From Petunia secreta (Eukaryota > Streptophyta > Magnoliopsida > Solanales > Solanaceae), in NCBI GenBank assembly GCA_029990175.1, contig JARKIP010000023.1:25687501-25751500 (forward strand): DNA of 64,000 nt, given 5' to 3'. The translations under genes and the position numbers were made by a program. The notes below the pieces were generated by a model that was not told the origin of the DNA, ran no database searches, and was given only the letters and a program-made list of their open reading frames with translations. Of the stretch, positions 48,563 through 60,790 are shown one piece after another (the stretch's first letter is position 1; each line of letters begins with the position of its first letter).

Positions 48563-49864
48563 GCAATGTAATGCATATCAATGCAATATGATGCAATTAT
48601 AACCCTTTACCGGCGCAGGACTCTCATCGACTACCGGGAAGTATATGCCAACACACAGCCAGAGTACAATGCTCAGATCCTCAGTGCAATCTCAATAATA
48701 GGACATAACATGTAATATACAATGTAAGTCCAAAGCTGAAGCGTAATGAGCATTCCTATCGGCAGCTACACACGTAAGGAACATGTGGTAGATTATCCAC
48801 GAGGTCAAGGGCCTCCAAAGCTATGTTCAATAAGAAGAAAAATATATCACATAAGGCTAAAAGATTCATTCCATACGTCTTAGGGCAATTCAGTTAGAAA
48901 CCTGATACCCTATTCGCATACGCAATATGCAGGCCAGGCCAATGTACAGGATTCAAAGTTACATAACCAAACTCTAAATAAGTTACATTTATATGTTTCC
49001 CATAACTCATTGAGTACAAATATATAATCAATTCCATTATCGGGGTCCAGTTAACCCTTTAAACTATTAATTGAACTTATTAAAATAATGTCTAATATCC
49101 TAAATTTTACCGTCAAAATATATTCAAACACAAGTAATAAACTAAAATAATGTATTAAGATCATTATTTGAATATTTTGGGGTGAAAATTCTATCTTTAT
49201 CCGGCTCTTTTCTCATTTTCTGGTATTTTTTTCTTTTCGCGTTTCTTGTCTCTCATTCTCTGTTCGTTTATTCTGCTACTATTGATTGCTCCTACGAAAT
49301 TTTGGGTAAGGATATTAATCCTTATCCCACCGCCTGCCTTTATATTTCTCATTCTTTTCTTTTATTTTCTTTTCTTTTCTTTTCGCGACGAAAATTAAAA
49401 CGGAACTCTACGAAATTCGAAATGATTCCAAATTTCTCAAGTAAGTTATACAAAATATAAGTAACACACTTACTAAGGCGGATCTCAAATCGGACTCCCG
49501 AAACCCAATATGCAAATTAAAGGGAAAAAGATCAAACTATTTAACTTTCGGTATTTTAGCGGTAACTAGCTGAACAACCTCGAAATTCACTTTCGAAAGT
49601 TCACAAAAGTCACAAATAATCATACGAACCTAACGACGCTTTCAGATTTCGAATCGAAGTTCGTTCGCCAAAATTGAGCTCGAAAATCTCGTTTTAATAT
49701 TTATCGACAATAAAAACCGAAATCTTCTTCCGATACGTACCACACGTGGTCTGATTTAGCTCAAATTTTACAGACACGTCCTAATAGACCTTACAAATAT
49801 TTTTAAATTATCGGCACGCCCATCGAGGTCCTAATTCCCGAAACGACTACCTAAGGTCGTTTCA

Positions 49865-51300
49865 TTTTCCTCCACTTATACTCTCGTTCGTCTTCGAACG
49901 AGCCCAAGTTTAAAGAAAAATTTACACAGATAACAAAAGAACTTGAACGACCTTCACCAACTACTCCATGGACATTATCTGATGATTGCAGAATCAGAAT
50001 TATAACACACACACCGAATTCTTGGGAATAAACATATCTGGATAATAACACAATGTCATTGCCCAGCTTATTCTGACTAAGCTGATCCTTCCTCGATCAC
50101 GAGAGGAGAGCTCTATATTTTTGAAACAAAGATACACGGAACTCTGGATGGATTAAAATGATTCTGTAGACGAATCACCTCGTCGATATACTTTACAATA
50201 TAGAATAGGTCGATTAAACTAAGAATTAGCTTACGCTTCAGCAACGCCTTACAAACTTAATATTAGCATTCTGTATTGGAGGAAGACTCCTCCACTAAGA
50301 GTGTAAGCTCATACAGCTAACATGAATAGCAATAGCCATCATCGCACCGTCTGTTGGACTAAGCTAAAAAAGAATGCGACTCAGATCTGAGCTACCAAAT
50401 TACCCTCTCGAGTTGTCAAATGGCTGCAACTCTTGAGTTCATAATTCCATACCTTTACTTTAAGCACCACCGCCTGATGGATCAACTTAGGGGTCAATTG
50501 ACGCTTCTCATTAGCCTTAGTAGCCTTGAAAAGCAATAATGTGATTACCAGGCTATCTTGACATGCACTCTGGCTTAATGTAAGGAACATTACAAGTGGC
50601 TACTAAACACCCAAGCTCACTAGTGTCGGAAGAATAAGAGATAGCAATAAACTGAGGATAGAAATAATTAGAGCTTTAGGAAGCTCATCTTCTTATTTTC
50701 TTGGCTACCAGAGCTAGAGTACATCCGAGTCGGCCAACCAAAGAATCACAATTGAAGGAATAGATGTTAAATAAGCTTTATAGAACGACATCTATGCCAA
50801 TTTAACCTCCTTATAAGAAGGAAACTCTGACAATTTACCAGAAACTCTTTTATAACTAAGACAAGCTCATAGAATAACATGACTGTACAAGCATCTTGAA
50901 CTAAAGGAAGACACATAGATCGAATATTAGTTACTTATCACTTTGCACCGGAAGAAACGATAACACTTTCTAATGGTGACGAATTAGGATCCTATTATCC
51001 TACCAACATTGAATTCCGACGAGAGCGGTAAACTGACTTGACATAATAACAGAATGTGGCACAACAAGATGCCAAGCAGACAGTACCAACACTCACTTCC
51101 CAATCTTTTGGAAATTCTATGAATAAATCATACCGGAGGCTCACCCCTCTACTGCACCCAATTCTTAATAGAAACGACATCAAAAGAAACCATGGACACA
51201 TGATAGGATACGCCATCTCCAGATCGACCAGAAGAATCAAATCTTACTCACATATATGGGAAGAAGAAATACTTGAGTCTACTACATCGGATGCCTCGGC
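49865..51300 (-). other. Polypurine tract and pol-free tail of element E
   Basis: The minus-strand polypurine tract TAAGTGGAGGAAAA lies at 49865-49878, next to the 3' LTR. The rest is the family tail (ELKSCSHLTTREGNLVAQI frame near 50450-50385; VCLASCCATFCYYVKSVY frame near 51095-51030). No catalytic domain recognised. Confidence 0.75.
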
Positions 51301-52690
51301 ATCCTACAAGACTGGCAATTTATAGAACTGCCTCTGCAGCTGAGCTGAGCCACTACCCTGATTATCACCTTCTGAAGAACCACTGCCACCACGCTCTCGA
51401 TCTCTACTGGATGGTGGCATATTTCTGGATGATTGAGATCTAAACAGAATCCCCTGCAACTGTGCAGGTGCCTGATGATGGGAGAAAGGACGCCTGCCTA
51501 CTTGCCGAAGTAAAGGAAAACTTTTCAAAGAATAACCAGACTCACGACAATGATAACGCCTTTTCGCTGAAAATAGAAGCTGGACAGATTTTTGAAAGCT
51601 ACAAAGAGAAAGATGAGTCTAATCTTGATGAACTACTCGCGCGCTGTGAGAATCACAATTTACAAGCTGAGATAACCTGGCAAGTAACCTCCCAAAATAA
51701 TCAGAACTCTTACCTCCAAAGGAGGTATGGTGCCCACCAGGGTCGTGGGATCTCTATCTCTCCCGCTCTAACTTATGGTATGCCTAATACCTCTGAGCAA
51801 TATCAATAACGACATCCAATGAAGTCCCAACCTCAATTTCTCGAGCCATCTGAGATCTCAAGGAAGGAGAAAGGTTACCAATAAATCTTTGAACATTCTC
51901 GAAAGGTTCATTGAGTAGTTCCAATGCATATCCAGCTATCCTAAAGAATTCAATCTCATATTCTGAAACCAACAGGCTAACCAACAGGCTACCCTGTCTA
52001 ATCCACTCAAACTGGCGACACTCTTCATCTCGCTCGCTTACTCGAAAGAAACTTTTCCACGTATCAAGAAGAAAAATCGAACAAAGTTAGTTAATAAGAG
52101 AGCGGTCCACCAATTCAACGCTGGACCCTTGAAACTGGAAAGCAGAATAATCAACACCATACCGCTCGATATAATCAAGAGCCTGAATGATACGCTGACA
52201 TCATTTTATTTTAAAAAAAAATTACACATGATAACATCAGAAGGTTAATTTGGGTAAAATAATGCAGCCTCTTCAGACACTCGGACCAAGCCACTACTCG
52301 GGCTTGCTAACAAACCAGAATAACTAGAGGCACAACACATGCTGCTCTTGGAACATAATTTACTGGGCAACATCAGGGACTGGAACAGGAGCTCCCTGAG
52401 ACCGAACGACTCCATCTGCGGCAACCTGATTATAAGCTACCAATCGAATAATAGCTTCTTGCGGTATTTGCGTCGCCAAGATTCTCGTAAAAGCATCATA
52501 GAGAGCCAAAGGAACCGCAAGGCCCTGCTCCCTTGCCCATCGCGAGCTCGTACAGCTGGGACCTCTGTAACCAGATCGTCAGCACAATCAGACACTCTCG
52601 GGGCTTCGTTAGTGCTAGCCCCAGGCTAGACTTCTTCATCTTGAACTCATATTTTTTGCTGATTTGTCGCACGAGGGCTTACAATTACCA
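51301..52690 (-). pseudogene. Gypsy-like gag of element E, broken
   Basis: Read on the minus strand: an N-terminal part (LAVPLALYDAFTRILATQIP, QEAIIRLVAY, about 52540-52435), the gag core (SEYEIEFFRIAGYALELLNE, PSLRSQMAREIEVGTSLDVV, 51985-51785) and a Ser/Arg/Gly-rich tail with PSSRDRERGGSGSSEG and FYKLP (51430-51305). Stops and frame changes separate the parts, and the nucleocapsid knuckle near 51560-51530 is damaged. The plus-strand frames here are shadows of this gag. Start codon uncertain. Confidence 0.82.
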
Positions 52691-52861
52691 CGAAGGAATT
52701 AACGAAAATACTTTTGCATCCTAGACCGACGCATGATCAAAAAATAAGGAAGTGAAACTTCCTAAATGCCATCATAACCTCTCGTAGATAAGTACGGACG
52801 TCTACGTACCCATCAGCGAGACTCTACTAGACACTATCTTAGTCTGGATAGACTCTAAATC

Positions 52862-52875
52862 GGGTTTTGATACCA
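52862..52875 (-). promoter_or_regulatory. Primer binding site of element E
   Basis: Minus strand TGGTATCAAAACCC, two bases after the LTR end. It matches the initiator-Met tRNA site of element I except for two G-to-A changes. Confidence 0.82.
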
Positions 52876-53530
52876 ACTGACACGACCCGAAATCCGGCTA
52901 GGCCGTGCGGGCACCCGACATCCTCCCCTTGGCCCATCGGGCGAACCCTTACCAATTAAATTAGGAAAATAAATATAATTCAATTCATAAATAAGAACAA
53001 GACATAGAAAAAGCACAGACATACTGATACCTCTAAGCTGTATAAAAGAAATTACAACTGACTACCCAACATACTAGGTTTAGGGCTATCCAGAGTAGAC
53101 ATCTAAGAGTACGAAAGAAGACAGATACCTCCTGAAGGGAGCAAAATACAACTGAAATAATAAACATGAAACTGTGGCCATCCTGAATAGAAGCTGGCTC
53201 ACCCTGACAGCTGAAGTCATCTTCGCTCCTTCACAACGTGGTGAACTCAATCCTGGAGCGAACCTGCCGAAACAAAATAGATAGACAAGGATAAACAACA
53301 AACAAGGGTGAGTCAAAAGGACTCAATAAGTAAGGCAGACTAGCCACCTCAAAGAATAGGATAACTAGCCAGGGAGAAGAAAAACAGATAAACCAAATTC
53401 CTCTTATTTAAATTATAAAAATGTAGAGCCAGATAAAAACTGGAAATATGTATGGGATCATAAACTCATAAACAACCAGGGACATAAGATAGACAGAACA
53501 TATAGGTTTTTAAGTATCCCGAACATAATA

Positions 53531-53672
53531 CTGTCGCGGTGTGCAACCCAATCCACATATTCATACTGTGGCAGCGTGCATCCCGATCCATATATTCATA
53601 CTGTCCCGGCGTGCAACCCGATCCATATTCTCATACTGTTGCGGCGTGCAACCCGATCCATATATTTATAGA
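53531..53672. repeat. 35-bp minisatellite in the 5' LTR of E
   Basis: Four units like those at 47752-47892, with some private substitutions (for example GGCAGCGTGCATCCC). Confidence 0.92.
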
Positions 53673-53854
53673 ATATAAACCAATTAAGGACACAAAAAAG
53701 CCAGAAACGTATAGGCAAACTGAAATATGTTCACAATATAGTATACATATCGCATACTCAAAACACAGCATGATAGTCACACACTAGTCAGCATGCGGTG
53801 CAACGAAATGGGATGAATGCACTATGATGCAATGGGGTCACTTATGCTAAATAA

Positions 53855-54337
53855 ATGGAGCCAAATCCTACTACTCCGGAGCGGAATCCTCTTACCCTCA
53901 GTATGATGTTAGGAGCGGAATCCTCTTACTCCGAGGGCGGAATCCTCCTACCCTCAATATGATGCAATGGAGCGGAATCCTCCTGCACCCACTATCATGC
54001 AATGGACCGGAATCCTCCTGCACCCACTTTAATGCAATGGAGCGGAATCCTCCTGCACCCACTTTAATGCAATGGAGCGGAATCCTCCTGCTCCTGGGGC
54101 GGAATCCTCCTGCACCTGCACCTAATACAATGCAATGGAGCGGAATCCTCCTACACCCAATATAATGCAATGGAGCGGAATCTTCCTGCTCCTGGGGTGG
54201 AATCCTCCTGCACCCAATATAATGCAATGGAGCGGAATCCTCCTACTCCTGGGGCGGAATCCTCCTGCACCCAATATAATGCAATGGAGCGGAATCCTCC
54301 TGCTCCTAGGGCGGAATCCTATTGCACCCAATATAAT
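53855..54337. repeat. 57-bp composite minisatellite in the 5' LTR of E
   Basis: Same building blocks as 48076-48562 but a different arrangement: several short units with the spacer CCCACTTTAATGCAATGG near 54015-54075 that are absent from the partner LTR, then regular 57-bp units. Confidence 0.93.
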
Positions 54338-55191
54338 GCAATGTAATGCATATCAACGCAATATGATGCAATTATAACCCTTTACCGGCGCGGGACTTTC
54401 AACGACTACCGGGAAGTATATGCCAACTCACAGCCAGAGTACAATGCTCAGATCCTCAATGCAATACCAATAACAGGACATAACATATAATATACAATGT
54501 AAGTCCAAAGTTGAGGCGAAATGAGTATGCCTATCGGCGGCTAAACATGTAATGAACACGTGGTAGATTATCCATGAGGTCAAGGGCCTCTAAAGGAATG
54601 GATACAAATATTTACCTTGTTACAAAGTTAGTACAGCTACTCAACAACTGCTTTGTCCCTTTGGATTCATTGCCAAACGATCATACTGTGTTCAATAAGT
54701 AGAAAAATATATCACATAAGGCTAAAGATTTCATTCCTTACGTCTTAGGGCAATCAAGTTAGAAACCTGATACCCTATTCACATACGCAATATGCAGGCC
54801 AGACTTATGTACAGGGTTCAAAGTCACATAACCAAACTCTTAATAAATTACATTTATATGTTGCCATAACTCACTGAGTACGAATATATAATCAATTCCA
54901 TTATCGGGGTCCAGTTAACCCTTTAAATTATTAATTGAACCTATTAAATGATGTCTAATATCCTAATTTTTACCGTCAAAATATATTCAAACACACGTAA
55001 TAAACTAAAATAATGTATTAAGATCATTAGCTGAATGTTTTGGGGTGAAAATTCTATCTTTCTCCGGCTCTTTTCTCATTTTCTGGTATTTTTTTCTTTT
55101 CGCGTTTCTCGTCTCTCGTTCTCTGTTCGTTTATTCTGCTACTGTTGATTGCTCCTACGAAATTTTGGGTAAGGATATTAATCCTTATCCC

Positions 55192-56654
55192 TGTTGAACC
55201 CTCCCAAAACTGCATACAAGTATGCATCGGGATGTAATTTTAACAAAATGGGGACTCCAAAGGGCTTCTTTGGAATCGCCACCTAATTTAAGGATTATTT
55301 GGAACCAATTGTTAATTAATCAGTGCATTTCTTCCTTATTTTTAAAAGGAAAAATATTTCAGAGATTCTTAGGTAAGTGGTTCTTTTATTTCCGAAAGAA
55401 GGTCGTTTTTAATTTAAAGAGCACTTTCGAAAATCCGCTAAAAGCGGTTAATCCGGCGATTTTTACGAATTTTAATAAAAATAAAATCATTTAGAATTTT
55501 GAAAAAAATATAGGATAAATAAATAAATAAGTAAATAATAAGTAAATAGATAATAGATAAATAATAAATAGTTAAATAAATAAATAACTGAATATTTAAT
55601 AAAATAAGTAAATTGATAAACAATTTAAATATAAATAATGATAAATAAAGATACAAATTTAATTAAATTTTAATTTGCACTCATTAACTGACAAGCGGTT
55701 CTTAATATCTTAAATTAATTGGCGCGTCCCAAAGAAATGTGATAAGCAATTGTATAAACAGTTTTAAACATGTGATTAGATAATAATTCAATAAAGCGGT
55801 TATCCTTCCAAGCTTCTATCATGCAAAGTCCTAGTCCCGTTTCAGGGATCCTATGACATGCTTTTTCTAAAGGAGACGGGAGAGAAGGAGTTTAGAAGGT
55901 AGAACCCGGCTAGCAAATTCAATACAAGCCTTGTATTTCACAAGGCTCATTCATTCATATTTAAGAGACTTGAACTCGAAATGCAAAGCCGAAGCTCAGA
56001 CAATTCCAATGCCAATTACGCAATCCCAATATGCGAGTCTCAAACTCGTCCCAAGTTGATTATGCAAAAAAAAAAAAAAAAACAAGTAAAGAAAAGGAAA
56101 TTAGTAAATGTAAAGAGCATTTCAAATATTCACATCAAAAGAAAGAAAAGGAAAGCTACAGTTATGAAATTGAAGGTTGAAAGCAGATCACAATACAAAG
56201 ATGCATAGGAATTCTAAAATTAAGCAAATAAATATTCCAAATTTTACTAACTTCAGATATCTAACTAATTAACAAGCAATCTAGACATTTATTTCTATTC
56301 ATGAAGGGCAAGACCAAGTGGGAAAATCGATGTGAATTAGTAAAGAAGTTGGTCCCTTAGCTAATTATTCAAAATTTCCATCAAGCAAATGAGTGAAGTT
56401 TTCATGACTAAATGACCCTGAGGATTGAAGCAGCCAGCAAGTACATTCTAAGGAAAGGTTATCCTAAAATCCAACAACAAATTCTTAACTAATCAAAACT
56501 TACAAGCTTACATAGTTATAGCAAATATAATACCATGAAATCATTTGAACCATTTTATAATCAGGGACGCATGAATAATAATCCCTCTTAGTGCCTCTCT
56601 ACAAATAAGTCCAGACACCAAGAACCACCCTACATCAAGACCAGAGCATGAATA
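55192..56654. mobile_element. Fragment of an unidentified repeat between E and I
   Basis: Begins TGTTGAACCCTCCCAAAAC at the point where E's LTR is cut. GGAATCGCCACCTAATTTA near 55270 is a phrase I associate with gypsy-type LTRs in dicots. A low-complexity TAAATAAATAAG stretch lies at 55515-55660 and a run of A near 56067-56082. No coding domain recognised; the exact class is a guess. Confidence 0.35.
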
Positions 56655-57683
56655 TGAAAAGACCTCGGTCAGTCGTTTCAGAAGTTAGGACTCCGATTGG
56701 CGTGCCGATAATTTTAAAATATTCGTAATGTCCATTAGAACCTGTCTGTAAAATTTGAGCTAAATCAGACCTCGTTTGGTAGGCATCAGAAGAAGGTTTC
56801 AGTTTTTATTGGCGATAAATATTAAAAAGAGATTTTCTAACTCGGTTTTGTCGAATGAGCTCCGATTCGAAATCCGAAAGCGCTGTTAGGTTCGTATGAT
56901 TATTTGTGATTTTTGTAAACTTTCGAAAGTGAGTTTCGATGTTGTTCGGCTAGTTTCCGCTAAAATGCCGAAAGTTAAATAATTTGACTTTTTCTATTTA
57001 AATTCGCATCTTGAGTTTCGGGAGTCCAATTTGAGATCTGCCTTCGCGAGTATGTTACATATATTTTGTATAACTTGTATGCAAAAGTTGGAATTATTTC
57101 GAATGTCGTAGAGTACCGTTTTAATTTTTACCGTACCAGCGAATTTTAAAAAAAAAAAAAGAAAAAAAGAAAAGAAAATGACATGAAATTAAACAATGGC
57201 GATGGGTCCTTAGCTATAAGCTAAGGACCAGCAGAACTTAGAAATATTGAAAATGAAAAAGTGAAACGAGTAACAGAGAAGAGAAAAGCGTAGTGAGGTA
57301 AAAATGCCAGAAAATAAAAAAAGAGCCGGAAAAATAGTAGAATTTTTACCCCGAAACATTCAGGTAATGATCCTAATATATTATTTGAGTTTATTACATA
57401 CGTTTCAATATATTTTTACGGTAAAAATATGGATATTAGACATCGCCCTAATGACGTAAATTGATCGTTTAAAGGGTCAAATGGACCCCGAAAATGGAAT
57501 TAATTATATATTCGTACTCAGTGCATTATGGACAACATATAAATGTAATTTATTTAGGGTTTGGTTATGTGACCTTAAACCCTGTATATAGGCCTGGCCT
57601 GCGTATTGCGTATGCGAATATGGTAACAGGTTCCTAACCGGATTGCCCTAAGACGTAAGGAATGAAGCCTTTTAGCCTGATGT

Positions 57684-57694
57684 GATATATTTTT
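57684..57694 (+). promoter_or_regulatory. Candidate TATA box in LTR I
   Basis: GATATATTTTT about 90 bp upstream of the donor-like site. The same block occurs in C (about 7264) and D (about 18245). It is only a candidate, since no transcript data are available. Confidence 0.3.
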
Positions 57695-57780
57695 CTGCCT
57701 ATTGAACACAGTAGGATCGTTTGGCAATGAATCCAAAGGACAAAATGGTTATTCAGTTGCTGTGCTAACTTTGTAACAAG

Positions 57781-58757
57781 GTAAGTGTTTATATCCATTT
57801 CTTTGGAGGCACCTGGCCTCGTGGATTTTCTACCACGTATTTCTTACGTGTGTAGCTGCCGATAGGCGTACTCCTTACGCCTTACCTTTGGATTTACATT
57901 GTATATTATATGTTATGTCCTATTGTTGGTATTGCATTGAGGATCTGAGCATTGTACCCTGGCCGTGAGTTGGCATCTACTTCCCGGCTGTCGATGAGAG
58001 TCCCGCGCCGGTGAAGGGTTATTATAGCATCACGTTGCATTCATATGCATTATATTTCATTCATATGCATTACATTGCATATTATATTGGGTGCAGGAGT
58101 ATTCCTCCCCAGGAGCAGGAGTATTCCGCTCCATTGTATCATATTGAGGGTGGGAGTATTCCGCTCCATTGTATCATATTGAGGGTAGGAGGATTCCGCC
58201 CGAGGAGAGTGCAGGAGTATTCCGCCTCAGCTTTACATTATATCGGGTGCAGGAGTATTCCGCCCCAAGAGAGTGCAGGAGTATTCTGCCTCTGGTTTAT
58301 ATTATATCGGGTGCAGGAGTATTCCGCTCCAGTTGGTTATCAGATTGGATTCCCCTCGAATGCAGGAGTATTCCGCTTCGAGATGGGATGGCGGGCACAT
58401 GTGACCTTTTGCATCATATTTCATTTTATCTCACTTCATTTCATTTCATCTCAATTCATACCATTGTGTAGACTTGCAGTACATGATTACTGTTCTGCTT
58501 ATATGTGCATTGCTTATTTGTTGATATGTTTCTGGCACGCATCCTTGGTTGAGTTTATAATTTTCTTACATGTTTCCGGTTGTTATCTGGCTCTTCCTTT
58601 TTATAATTTAAGTAAAAGGGAATTTGGTCTATTTATTTCTTGTCTCCCTGGCTAGCTATCCTATTCTTTGAGGTGGCTAGTCTGCCCCACTTGTTGAGTC
58701 CTTTTGACTCACCCTTATTTGTTGTTTGTTTGTTGTCTATCTATTTCGTTTCGGCAG
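57781..58757 (+). other. Putative intron 1 in LTR I
   Basis: Bounded by ACAAG|GTAAGTG (donor-like) and TTTCGTTTCGGCAG|GTTCGC (acceptor-like). Equivalent pairs occur in C (7358-8473), D (18343-19154), F 5' (34789-35620) and F 3' (42161-42963), keeping both splice signals even where the interior differs. All LTR minisatellites fall inside. Confidence 0.45.
58085..58386. repeat. Composite GCAGGAGTATTCCGC minisatellite in LTR I
   Basis: Blocks GTGCAGGAGTATTCCGCC and AGCAGGAGTATTCCGCTCC with TATATTGGGTGCAG or CATATTGAGGGT spacers. The order of blocks differs from that in C and E. Confidence 0.92.
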
Positions 58758-58818
58758 GTTCGCTCCAGGATTGAGTTCGCCACGTTGTGAAGGAGCGAAG
58801 ACGACTTCAGCTGTCAGG

Positions 58819-58919
58819 GTGAGCCAGCTTTTATTCCGGATGGCCACCAGTTTATTGGTTATCATTTCAGTTGCAGTTTGCTCCCTTCAGGAGGTATTTG
58901 TCTTCTTTTGTACTCTTAG
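58819..58919 (+). other. Putative intron 2 in LTR I
   Basis: Donor-like TCAGG|GTGAGCC and acceptor-like TTCTTTTGTACTCTTAG, 101 bp, leaving a 61-nt mini-exon between the two introns. The donor and acceptor are kept in C, D and both LTRs of F. Confidence 0.35.
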
Positions 58920-59145
58920 ATGTCTAGTCTGGATAACCCTAAACCTAGTATGTTGGGTAGTCAGCTGTAATTTCTTTTGTACAGCTTAGAGGTATTAGTA
59001 TGTCTATATTTTTGTTTTAAGTCTTGTCCTTATTTATGAATTATTATATTTATTTTCCTAATTTAATTGGTAAGGGTCGCCCGACGGGTCTATAGGAGGA
59101 TGTCGGATGCCCGCACGGCCTAACCGGATTCTGGGTCGTGTCGGT

Positions 59146-59159
59146 TGGTATCAGAGCCC
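59146..59159 (+). promoter_or_regulatory. Primer binding site of element I
   Basis: TGGTATCAGAGCCC, complementary to the initiator methionine tRNA 3' end, two bases after the LTR. Confidence 0.9.
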
Positions 59160-59349
59160 AGTTTAGAGTCTATCCAGACTAAGACAGTGTCTAGTAGAGT
59201 CTCGGTGATGGGTACGTAGACGTCCGTACTTATCTACGAGAGGCTATAATGGCATTTAGGAAGTTTCACTTGCTTCATTTCTGATCGTGCGTCGGTCTAG
59301 GATTCAAAAGTATTTTCGTTAATTCGTTAATCTTCGTGGTAATTGTGAA

Positions 59350-60790
59350 CCCTCGTACGACAAATCAGCAAACAGCATGAGTTCAAGACGAAGCAGTCTA
59401 GCCTGGGGCTAGCACTGACGATGCCCCGAGAGTTTTGATCGTGCTGACGATCTAGTTACGGAGGTCCCAGCTGTACGAGCTCACAATGGGCAAGGGAGCA
59501 GGGCCTTGTGGTTCCCTTGGCTCTCTATGATGCTTTTACGAGAATTTTGGTGACGCAGATACCGTAAGAACCTATTATTCGCTGGGCAGCCTATCAGGTT
59601 GCCGCATGTGCAGATGTTCGATCTCAGGGAGCTCCTTTTCCGGTTCTTGATATTGCTGTAGTAAATTATATTCCGGAGGTAGTACGTGTTGTACCTCTAA
59701 TTGTTCTGGCGGGTTATCCAGCCGAAGTAACGGTTTGGTCCGAGTGCCCAAAGAGGTTCCATTATTTTACGCGGTTGAACCTTCCGATATTCTTAAGCAA
59801 TGCATCAAAGTAACCCCGTGATTCTTTTAAAAATAAAAATGATGTCAGCATATCCTTCAGGCTCTGGATTAAATCGAGCGGTATGGTGTTGATTATTCTT
59901 CTTTCCAGTTTCAGGGGTCCAGTCTTGAACTGGTAGGACGCTCTCTTATTAGCTGACTTGGTTCGGTTTTTCTTTTAGATTCGTGGAAAAGTTTCTTTTG
60001 AGTAGCGAGCCAGATGAAAAGTGTTTCCAGTTTGAGTGGATTGGACAGGGTAGCCTGTCGGTTAGCCTGTTAATGTTTCAGAATATGAGATTAAATTCTA
60101 TAGAATGGATGAATATGCATTTGAACTAGTTCATGAGCCTTTCGAGAGATTCAAAGATTTATTGATGACCTTTCTTTTTCCTTGAGATCCTAGATGGCTC
60201 GAGAGATTGAGGTCGGGATTTTATTTGATATTGTTGTTGATATTGCTCGAAGGTTCGAGGCATACCATAAGTTAGAGCGGGAAAGTAAGAGATCCTACGG
60301 CCCTCGTGGGTAACCATGGTACCTCATTTGGAGGTAAAAGTTCTGATTATTTTGGGAGGTCACCTTCCAGGTTATCTCAGCTTGTGTCACGTAATTCTTA
60401 GAGTGTGCCAGTAGCTCGTCAAGATCAGATTCAGCCTTTTCTTTACAGCTATCAACAATCTTTCCAGCTTCCATTTTCAGCGAAAGGTGTTATCATTATC
60501 GTGAGTTTGGTTATCCTTTGGGGAGTTTTCCCTTGCTCTAGCAAGTAGAAAGTCGTCATTCTTCTTGCCCTCAGGCACTTGCCCAGTCGCAGGAATTTCA
60601 TTTAGATCCCAATCAGCCAGAGAAATGCCACGATCCAGTAAAGGTTGAGAGCGTGGTGGCAGTTATTCTTCAGAAGGTAATTATCAGTGTAGCGACTTAG
60701 TTCAGTCGCAGAGGCAGTTTTATGAACTGCCAGTCTGGCAGGATGCTGAGATATCTGATATAGTAGACCTTGATATTTCTTCCTCTCTTA
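59350..60790 (+). pseudogene. Gypsy-like gag of element I, broken
   Basis: Homologous along its length to the gags of D and E. The 5' part (59440-59760) holds the segment equivalent to E's N-terminal region but with stops. The core is visible as SEYEIKFYRMDEYAFELVHE-like pieces near 60070-60140 and AREIEVGI near 60195-60220. The nucleocapsid knuckle near 60490-60540 is degraded, and FYELPVWQDAE lies near 60718. No continuous frame remains. Confidence 0.72.

Larger units (their letters stand above)
47107..49864 (-). repeat. 3' LTR of element E
   Basis: 2758 bp; plus-strand edges TGACACGACCCG and GGTCGTTTCA. A deletion near 48820-48835 has removed the donor-like AAGGTAAGT block present in the partner LTR and other copies. 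It contains the 35-bp and 57-bp arrays listed separately. Confidence 0.88.
47107..55191 (-). mobile_element. Gypsy-like element E (gag only), minus strand
   Basis: Reading down the minus strand: 5' LTR (55191-52878, its beginning missing), primer site, gag remnant, pol-free tail, polypurine tract, then a complete 3' LTR (49864-47107). The interior is about 3.0 kb, with no RT, RNase H or integrase. The outer end of the 5' LTR is replaced at 55192 by an unrelated repeat, so a target duplication cannot be tested. Confidence 0.87.
52878..55191 (-). repeat. 5' LTR of element E, outer end truncated
   Basis: Pairs with the left LTR from TGACACGACCCG to ATTAATCCTTATCCC, where homology stops at 55191. 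About 0.5 kb of the LTR's 5' end is missing. The donor-like site is mutated to GGTAAATATT (as reverse complement near 54609-54618). Confidence 0.87.
56655..59143 (+). repeat. 5' LTR of element I
   Basis: 2489 bp, TGAAAAGACCTCGG to GGTCGTGTCG (terminal CA mutated to CG). The 35-bp array is absent; TTCTGGCACGCATCC marks the deletion point near 58530. The composite minisatellite lies at 58085-58386. Confidence 0.9.

Noticed and set aside
48216..48602. Open frames of 115-128 residues over the 57-bp array (and 76-residue frames on the other strand)
   Set aside because: The repeat length is divisible by three, so frames stay open by arithmetic. The peptide is simply the translated minisatellite, and several frames on both strands are open together.
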